A stretch of DNA of 64,000 nucleotides, taken from positions 1-64,000 of the forward strand of contig MU854378.1 of the NCBI GenBank assembly GCA_033296685.1. The letters are read 5' to 3'. Within the stretch, counting starts at the first letter, position 1. Each line of letters begins with the position of its first letter. Positions 58,601 through 64,000 of the stretch are shown here, in pieces. Below the pieces are notes generated by a model. That model did not search any database. It was given only the letters and a program-made list of their open reading frames with translations, and was not told the origin of the DNA. Origin of the DNA: Parachaetomium inaequale. Lineage: Eukaryota > Ascomycota > Sordariomycetes > Sordariales > Chaetomiaceae. The position numbers and the translations under genes are program-made.

Positions 58601-59479
58601 GTGCGCCCACTCGCGGCCAGCTTTCCTAGCGCTGGACGCGGCAAGCGTGCCGCGGGGCTCGAGGGCGGGGAACTCGACGGGCAGAATGGTGTCGATATCT
58701 TCCACATCCTCGTCCTCGTCTTCATCCTCTCCCTTGTCGCCATTGACGGGCAGTTTCTCCCCGTCTTCATCCTCCGCACCAGGCGCGGCCTCGGGCTCCT
58801 GGTCCAGCACCTCCTCAACCTCCTTCGCCTGCCGCTCGCTCTCGGCATCGGCAAGCTTCCTCCTCTTGCTAAAGTCAATCCCGCGATCCAGCCCCGGAGC
58901 CACCTCAAGCAAACCCCCCTCACCAAGCTTGATAACCTTCTCCAGCTTCTTCCTGCTATCGCCCTCGTCCGCCGCAGCAGCCGACGACGCGCGCAACTGA
59001 TCCTCCAGCGCGGCCGTCGATTCGATACCCTCTAGCCCGCCCGGAGCGAAGGGAAAGAAGCCCGCGGCACCGCGCACAAAGTCGGCGCGGCCGGCGGGCT
59101 TGCGCAGCATGGACGTGCTCGACTTGGCGGTGGCATGGGAGGCGGGGACCGTCACATTGCGGTAGCCCGTGACGCGGCCGTCGAGGCCGTGGCGCACAAA
59201 GCGCGTGACGGTGCGCGACTGGGTCGGGGCGACGCGGAACAGCAGCGAGTAGTCGGTCGGGGCGTCCCAGCGCTGCTGCAGGCGGTCGAGCCACTCGGCC
59301 GAGAAGGTTGTCGAGGGGGAGAGGTATTTCGCCTCAAGCTCGGCGCGCAGCTGGTCGGGGTCTGGGGGTTGGGGTTCGGGGGTGACGGTCTTGTCGAGGA
59401 TGTCGTCGATGGTTGAGAATGAGGCGTCGTCGCCGGCGAGGTGCAGCGCCTGCATGGCGTCGCTCAGATCGGATGCCAT
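55613..59479 (-). CDS. ski2: superkiller RNA helicase SKI2
   Basis: A single exon of 1288 aa. The N-terminus includes a conserved block (LFRVAPTQSRTVTRFVRHGL) and an acidic region (EEEVEEVLDQEPEAAPGAED-like). Helicase motifs are present: motif I AAHTSAGKT (about 337-345), DEVH box VIFDEVHY (about 428), SATVPN (motif III), and QMAGRAGRRG (motif VI, about 757). Between motifs III and IV an insertion (about 540-595) is rich in RGG/GGQQRG. The C-terminal half with arch and DSHCT-type regions runs to LYM at 55613. SKI2 unwinds mRNA for the cytoplasmic exosome as part of the SKI complex. The gene looks complete and intronless. Confidence 0.95.
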   Translation of the reverse strand: MASDLSDAMQALHLAGDDASFSTIDDILDKTVTPEPQPPDPDQLRAELEAKYLSPSTTFSAEWLDRLQQRWDAPTDYSLLFRVAPTQSRTVTRFVRHGLDGRVTGYRNVTVPASHATAKSSTSMLRKPAGRADFVRGAAGFFPFAPGGLEGIESTAALEDQLRASSAAAADEGDSRKKLEKVIKLGEGGLLEVAPGLDRGIDFSKRRKLADAESERQAKEVEEVLDQEPEAAPGAEDEDGEKLPVNGDKGEDEDEDEDVEDIDTILPVEFPALEPRGTLAASSARKAGREWAHMVDIKREMPNFRELVPDMAREWPFELDTFQKEAIYHLENGDSVFVAAHTSAGKTVVAEYAIALAARHMTKAIYTSPIKALSNQKFRDFRQTFDEVGILTGDVQINPEASCIIMTTEILRSMLYRGADLIRDVEFVIFDEVHYVNDFERGVVWEEVIIMLPEHVTLILLSATVPNTHEFASWVGRTKQKDIYVISTPKRPVPLEHYLWGNKNIYKIVDSEKKFVEKGWKDANVAIQGNDKKALPPAAAPPARGGGANSRGGRGGPQRGGNQQRGGGRGGGQQRGRGGPPRASHAPGHMGRAGRPGGFTSAAQDKNLWVHLVQFLKKGNLLPACIFVFSKKRCEENADALSNQDFCTAQEKSAIHMTIEKSIARLKPEDRVLPQIIRLRELLSRGIAVHHGGLLPIVKELVEMLFAQTLVKVLFATETFAMGLNLPTRTVVFSGYRKHDGHSFRNLLPGEYTQMAGRAGRRGLDTVGSVIIVPPGGGEAPPVTDLRQMILGEPSKLRSQFRLTYNMILNLLRVEALKIEEMIKRSFSEHATQQLLPEHEKAVKVSEADLAKVKRDACPVCDTHMDECHQAGEDFKRLTEELYRLLLVNPIGRKMFTPGRLIVWMKEGVRTPGILLSEGASVKSSATQPTLHVLEIRTNREIRNDTDLLPFVPAFRKHLTPLPQAKKHISTKTLHIPITDLVCLTQHITKGVLPDIFGGEGHAKAKDKLHQICRTWNADIWDEMDLGRIRNLAVHDIASKRREAEVKVIKSPAADCKTFLKHYAMCHDQWLIQTHIQQLRQTLSEQNLQLLPDYEQRIQVLKDLSFIDDASRIQLKGKVACEVHSGDELVLTELILENVLADYEPAEIAALLSAFVFQEKTDSVPRLTANLERGMKTIVDLSEKVNAVQTLHQVIQTSEESNDFVSKPRFGLMEVVYEWARGMSFKNITDLTDVLEGTIVRTITRLDETCREVKNAARIIGDPDLYQKMAAAQEMIRRDITAVASLYM

Positions 59480-59980
59480 GATGGCGGTAGGCCGAGAGGC
59501 CGGCGGATGAAGGGAATGCCGGTGTCAGGGAGGAAGTCGGGGTGTTCGATGAGCAGTGTCGGAAGCTGAGGGCCAAGTTAAACTCCACGCAAACGCATCA
59601 TCTGGGTGGACAACAGAGCAGGAAGGAAGCTAGGTACTTATAGGTGGGGCTGCAGTGAAGCTCTGGCGGGGTATTGAACCTTAACCTTACCGTGCAGACG
59701 CTGATTTGCGTACTGTGCCGTACCTACCTTTCCAGCTCTTCTCTGCCCCGAGAACATGCAGCTCCATCTTGCAACAAGCATCTCACTTCAATGTCATAAT
59801 TTATGCACCCGAATTGAGGTTTTCTATTCTAGTTAGCATCGTTTATACCGTATTGCAATGTCCACCACTCGGGGATATATCTCTTGCTGATCCCCCTTCC
59901 TAAGCTGTAGCACCTTTCTCCCCTCCTCTCCCGGGCTCCTCCCTTTCCTCCTCACTCTCTACCCCCCTCACCCCTCTCCC
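59480..59980. other. intergenic region
   Basis: 5' region of SKI2 and the 3' end of the SDR gene. No coding region is seen. Confidence 0.5.
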
Positions 59981-60998
59981 TCACTCAAGACTCTCCTTCG
60001 ACGCATTATTAACCGGCGGCGGCGCAGCCGGCCCCTCAGACGTGACATACGCCTTGCTCATCCCGCCATCCACCACAAAATCCGTGCCATTCACAAAACT
60101 GCTTTCATCACTCGCCAAAAACACCACAGCCTGCGCCTGCTCAACCGCCTCGCCAAACCGCCCCGTCGGGAAATGCACCTCGCGCCGGTGCCGCTTCGCA
60201 GCATCATCCCCCAGCCAGTCCTGCAGCAGCGGGGTATTCAGCGGCGCCGGGCACAGGCTGTTGAACCTGAACCCTTCGCGGGCATGCACAATCGCCAGCT
60301 CCCTCGTCAGCGCCAGCACCGCGCCCTTGCTGGCCGTGTACGCGAGCTGCGGCGTGGCCGACCCGACGAGCGCCACCACCGACGCCGTGTTGACGATGCT
60401 CCCCCGCTTCTTGCCGTGCCGCCGCAGCGCCAGCACGGCGTGCTTGCAGCCGAACCAGACGCCCTTGACGTTGATGTTGTGGGTCAGGTCCCAGATGGCC
60501 TCGGGCGTGTCGAGCGCGTCGGCGTCGCGCGCGTGCATGATGCCCGCGTTGTTGAAGATGACGTCGAGGCCGCCCCAGGCGTCGAGGGCTTCGACGGCCG
60601 ACTGGACGGCGGGTTCGGAAGAGACGTCGCAGAGCTGGGGGGAGACGGAATCATTAGCGTGTGAAATTGGTAGATGGGTGATTAGGGGCGGGCTACTCTT
60701 GTCTCGACGCGGCCGGCGGTGGGCACGAGCTGCTTGACTTTGGCGAGGGCCTTGTCCAGCGCCTCCTGGGAGATGTCGGTCATGAGCACGTTGGCGCCTT
60801 CTTTGGCGAACAGGATGCTGGTCTCGAGACCGATGCCGCTGGGCAGTGTTAGCCGCATGATGCATCTCACGTTGACCCGTCGGAGAGTCTCCGATAAGGG
60901 AGGGGAACATTGTGACCGCAGCGGACTTGAACTTACCCGGCAGCACCTGTGATGAGGGCATTCTTGCCCGCCAGACGGCCACGACCCGAGGAAGCCAT
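59981..60998 (-). CDS. short-chain dehydrogenase/reductase, intact
   Basis: Exons 60937-60998, 60697-60838 and 59981-60634 give 285 aa. The cofactor motif NALITGAAGGIGLETS (TGxxxGIG), NNAG in VIFNNAGIM, the catalytic serine region GSIVNTASVVAL and YTASK (YxxxK) are all present. The end SSFVNGTDFVVDGGMSKAY is typical of classical SDR enzymes. The exon 2-3 donor is GTAGCC, weaker than the others. Substrate unknown. Unlike the SDR at 19555-20538, no frameshift is needed. Confidence 0.9.
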
Positions 60999-61308
60999 TG
61001 TTCAGTTGGGGTTTGTCAAGTGATTAAAGTGAAGTTACGATTGTAGCTGGTGTTCTCTCGTGTGTTGGTGTTGAGGGGTGACGGCGGGGTAAGATAAGCC
61101 AGTTGAGATGGGTAAACAAACGATAAGAGGTCATGGGACCACATCCAGGGCCAGAACATTCAACAGCCACCACCCGGATGGATGTCCACACTGTCATCAA
61201 CATTGGGCACTGCTGTAACCTTTAGGAGTGTGGGGACGTCGATAGATGACCGTTGACTTTGTCACGTTTCTAACCTAAACTCTACAGCGCAAGAATTATT
61301 TCGTACAG
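60999..61308. other. intergenic region
   Basis: 5' region of the SDR gene and 3' flank of the lyase gene. Nothing is seen beyond AT-rich sequence. Confidence 0.5.
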
Positions 61309-63147
61309 CTACACAAACTGCCCCTCGGTATTCCCCTCCCCCATACTCTTGCTCCCCGAGCTCCCGCTCTGAATATGCCCCAGCACAGCATCCACATAAC
61401 CCGCCCCGCTCCACTTCTGGTGCGTGAGCACATCGACACCAAGCTCCTTCTCGCGCCGCTGCACAAGCTCCACATACGCCGCCATGCCCTGGCCCTTAAA
61501 CCTTGCCGCCAACTCGGCGCTAATCGTCGCCGTGCTGTGCAGCCCCGCCAGACTGACCAGCTGCAGCACGAACCCTTCCTTTGCAATGTCCCAGATGAAG
61601 CTCCTGAGCGTCTCGGGAGTAAACCCGTGCGCCATCCAGTTGAACGACGGGGACAGGTTGTACACGAGCGGCTTGCCCTCGGGAAACTGCGACCGCACCG
61701 CCCGCCCGAGGTCCGCGCACACCTGCACGTTGGGGTCGCCCGTCTCGACCCAGAGCATGTCGGCGTAGGGCGCGAAGGCGAGCGCGCGCTTGGTGGCGGT
61801 GGGCATGCCCGCGCGGAAGTGGTAGAACCCTTCCCGCGTGCGGGGGACGTCCCAGTTCCAGTAGACGGGGTTGTCCGGTAGGATGGTGTGCGCGAGCTTG
61901 CGCCGCGCCGTGATGCCCATGTCGCGGTCGGCGGTGACGGCGGACGTGTACGTCGCGATATTGTCCGCGCCGACGCCGTGTCTCTCAAAATGCGCGACGG
62001 CAGCCTCGTCGAACGTGACGAGCTTGGTGTTTTTCACCCAGTGCGCCTCGAACGCGTCGATCTCGGCGCCCGACGCCCCCTTCGCCTCCATGCCCGCGAG
62101 CGTCTCGGCGAGCGACTCGACGGCCGGGTCGGCTACTCCCAAAATAAACTCGTGGTCGCGCGCGTCGATGGACGACGACAGCAGCTTGCCGCTCTCCGAG
62201 TCGGTGCGCGCAATCACCAGGTTCTCGGTGCCCATGACGTCCCACTGGAAGCGCGCCGCCTTCAGCCGGTTGATGTGCTCGCCCGTCGGGACCAGCACCT
62301 TGCCCGCGAGGTGGCCGCATTTTTTGCCGCCGTGCATCTGGTCCTCAAAGTGCACCGCCGCCGCGCCGCTCTCGGCGAACAGCTTGGCCAGCTTCATGAC
62401 GGCCGTCAGCCCGCCGTGGCCCGTGTCGCCGTCGGCCACGATGGGGCGGAAATAGTCGACGTAGGGCGTCGCGGCGCGCTCCGCGGCCGTCATCTTGGAC
62501 CGCAGGAACCAGTGCTTGCGGTCGTGCATGCTCTGCGCCTTGAACATGCGCTGCACCTGGTTGGGCACCGTGTTGTAGGGGTAGTCGCCAAAGTCCGGGG
62601 ACACCTCGTTGGTGGTTGTGAGGAGCGACGAGCACGCCCACCCGGAGATGTAGAGCACCTCCTGGTGCGGCGCCTGCTGCGTCATCTGGACGGGGTCGAT
62701 GGCGCCCATGGTGTGGATGGGCTGGCCGGCCGCCTCGCGCTCGCGGACCAGGTTCCAGAGCTTGCGCGCCATGACCGAGCTGGGGTATGATTGTTGGAGT
62801 GAGCCGCGCTTGCTGACCACGTCGGCGGCCGTCCAGTCCCGCTTGATGCCGGCGAAGCGGGGCGACGCCCACCACGCCTCGACCTCCTTCACTTGTTGTT
62901 GGTGCAGCGCATCCTCGGCGGCGCCTGCTTTTTGTGCCTCGGGGAGGAGCTGGTATGATTTGGAGGGTGCGGTGGACGGGAGCGAGGGGTCGAGGGGCGG
63001 CAGCGAGGCCATTCGGGTCGAGGCCGACAAGAGCCGACGGGGGCTCGGAGGTGTGGGTGTGGGTGTGACGGGGACGGAACCGAGAGCGCACAGCGGCCGT
63101 GCCGATGCGGTCCGCCGGGGGACGCGAGGGATGATCGAACGCAGCAT
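61309..63147 (-). CDS. mitochondrial isocitrate/2-methylisocitrate lyase
   Basis: A single exon of 612 aa. The first 45 residues are Arg/Ser/Pro-rich with no acidic residue before position 45 (MLRSIIPRVPRRTASARPL, RRLLSASTRMA), a good mitochondrial presequence. The barrel holds YISGWACSS, GDTGHGG, VHFEDQMHGGKKCGHLAGK (the KKCGH catalytic Cys loop) and NIATYTSAVTADRDMGITA. Blocks such as WVETGDPNVQVCADLGRAV and LVYNLSPSFNWM also belong to the isocitrate lyase superfamily. Length and the presequence favour 2-methylisocitrate lyase (methylcitrate cycle, splits methylisocitrate to pyruvate and succinate) over the glyoxysomal isocitrate lyase, but the split between them is by family, not shown by sequence alone. 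Confidence 0.85.
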   Translation of the reverse strand: MLRSIIPRVPRRTASARPLCALGSVPVTPTPTPPSPRRLLSASTRMASLPPLDPSLPSTAPSKSYQLLPEAQKAGAAEDALHQQQVKEVEAWWASPRFAGIKRDWTAADVVSKRGSLQQSYPSSVMARKLWNLVREREAAGQPIHTMGAIDPVQMTQQAPHQEVLYISGWACSSLLTTTNEVSPDFGDYPYNTVPNQVQRMFKAQSMHDRKHWFLRSKMTAAERAATPYVDYFRPIVADGDTGHGGLTAVMKLAKLFAESGAAAVHFEDQMHGGKKCGHLAGKVLVPTGEHINRLKAARFQWDVMGTENLVIARTDSESGKLLSSSIDARDHEFILGVADPAVESLAETLAGMEAKGASGAEIDAFEAHWVKNTKLVTFDEAAVAHFERHGVGADNIATYTSAVTADRDMGITARRKLAHTILPDNPVYWNWDVPRTREGFYHFRAGMPTATKRALAFAPYADMLWVETGDPNVQVCADLGRAVRSQFPEGKPLVYNLSPSFNWMAHGFTPETLRSFIWDIAKEGFVLQLVSLAGLHSTATISAELAARFKGQGMAAYVELVQRREKELGVDVLTHQKWSGAGYVDAVLGHIQSGSSGSKSMGEGNTEGQFV

Positions 63148-63529
63148 CGAGCCGCTGTCGGGGTATCAAAGGGTTAGGTTGCGCCCAGAGTGTGTCCTCA
63201 ATTGAATGATGCAAAGCCGAAGCTGGGGAGAGAACCGGGGGTTATCTGTGGGGAAGCTAGGCCGAGGCCGAATTGTGGGGACCGAAGCTACCCGGCATCA
63301 ACGGCTCGGGCTCGGGTTAACGGAGTGCCTCCGGGGTTGAGGCCAGGACACGCCGCCGGGTCCGACGGATTTAGCAACCTGTTTATACTCGAGATGATTA
63401 TTCTTTCAGTTTGCCACATAATATTAGCGCAGTGGATCAGCGCCGAAGATGCTGTAGGCGGTGCCTTGAAGTGCTGACTCGGGGGTTGGTTGTTATGGAA
63501 TGTGATGAGGAATTCGACAAACGCTAGCT
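63148..63529. other. intergenic region
   Basis: Lies between the lyase start and the 3' end of the next gene. No coding region is seen. Confidence 0.5.
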
Positions 63530-64000
63530 TCACCACAGGCCGTCCATCTCGGCCATCGCCTCCTCGTCGTCTTCAAAGCTCGCCGTCTGGCGGCCGGTAT
63601 CGCCTTGCGCTGACACTGTCTTTCTGGTGACATCCGAAGGGCGTGCTGCGGCATCGGTCCCTGCCTCTGCTTCTGCCATGAGGACATCCAGGTCGTCATC
63701 GTCGTCAAAAGCAGCGCCTTTTTCTGCAGGCTGAGAACTACCACTCGCAGCCGCCTTCCCTCCTGTCGGCTGTGTCGGCTTCTGGGCCCCTTTTCCCGCC
63801 TCTGCCTCCGCCATGAGGGCATCCAGGTCATCGCCATCATCGCCAGCTCCCTGTATCAGCTGATGCTTGGGCTTCCCGTCTCCAAATATGCTCCCGCTCA
63901 CAGCCGACGGGCTTGGCCGAGATGGTCCTGACTGTGCCTCCGCCTCGGCCATTAGCGCATCCAAATCGTCGTCGTCAGGCACCCCGGCCGGGCCTGGCGC
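63530..64000 (-). CDS. C-terminus of a probable Csm3/Swi3 replication-fork protein (partial)
   Basis: The frame is open from the window edge (64000) to the stop at 63530-63532; 156 residues are visible and the N-terminal part lies outside. The visible part contains three copies of an acidic unit: DDDDLDALMAEAEAQ, DGDDLDALMAEAEAG and DDDDLDVLMAEAEAG. It ends in FEDDEEAMAEMDGLW. A tail ending EAMAEM.GLW is typical of fungal Csm3/Swi3 (replication fork protection with Tof1/Swi1), so that is my best guess, but the defining Swi3 domain is not in the window. No intron signal is needed here. Confidence 0.45.
   Translation of the reverse strand, partial: APGPAGVPDDDDLDALMAEAEAQSGPSRPSPSAVSGSIFGDGKPKHQLIQGAGDDGDDLDALMAEAEAGKGAQKPTQPTGGKAAASGSSQPAEKGAAFDDDDDLDVLMAEAEAGTDAAARPSDVTRKTVSAQGDTGRQTASFEDDEEAMAEMDGLW

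Noticed and set aside
1..64000. CRISPR array, IS element, origin or bacterial operon
   Set aside because: Intron-rich genes and gene content are fungal; no such structures were seen.

Overview
This is a window from a filamentous ascomycete (Pezizomycotina) nuclear genome, most likely a Sordariomycete. Genes are interrupted by short introns (about 55-170 nt) with GTRNGT donors and CTRAY-like branch sites. The gene set includes HAC1/HacA, SKI2, PEX16, a peroxisomal-type alcohol oxidase, a CorA-like transporter and degenerate DUF3435 sequence. I cannot name the species. Exon coordinates come from reading donor/acceptor sites and phase by eye; no alignment or search was run.

Left part (1 to about 37.5 kb) looks like accessory sequence. 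It begins with three tandem, same-strand, frameshifted copies of a gene encoding an RRM-like protein (0.3-4.1 kb). It then holds a CYSTM-type Cys-rich protein (6.7-7.2 kb), two small paralogous genes of unknown function (8.4-9.0 and 18.0-18.4 kb), a protein kinase fused to a VWA domain (10.7-13.9 kb), a CorA-like transporter (14.7-16.9 kb), a frameshifted SDR pseudogene (19.6-20.5 kb) and a multi-exon small secreted Cys-rich protein (21.7-22.3 kb). Next comes a divergent pair of paralogous AIG1-like P-loop GTPases with coiled coils (22.5-27.2 kb) separated by an 18-bp minisatellite. After these are a tiny Cys/His peptide gene (27.7 kb), a large protein combining a fungal nuclease-fold-like region with an FG-rich tail (30.5-33.4 kb), and a DUF3435 (tyrosine-recombinase-like) relic whose two halves lie on opposite strands (34.4-35.8 kb). 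Wide gene-free stretches separate these loci.

Right part (37.5-64 kb) is core metabolism and housekeeping with intact models: an omega-like glutathione transferase, PEX16, a 14-exon alcohol oxidase ending in a PTS1-like SRL, HAC1 with a visible 23-nt non-spliceosomal intron, a DUF427 protein, an ESCRT-III protein of Did2/CHMP1 type, an FAD-dependent amine/fructosyl-amino-acid oxidase-like protein, the SKI2 helicase, an SDR, a mitochondrial isocitrate/methylisocitrate lyase and the C-terminus of a probable Csm3/Swi3 protein running off the window edge.

Functional links are loose. PEX16 and alcohol oxidase are adjacent and both peroxisome-related. The accessory half is rich in signalling modules (kinase-VWA, paired GTPases) and dead gene copies, as expected of a fast-evolving region next to a conserved block.
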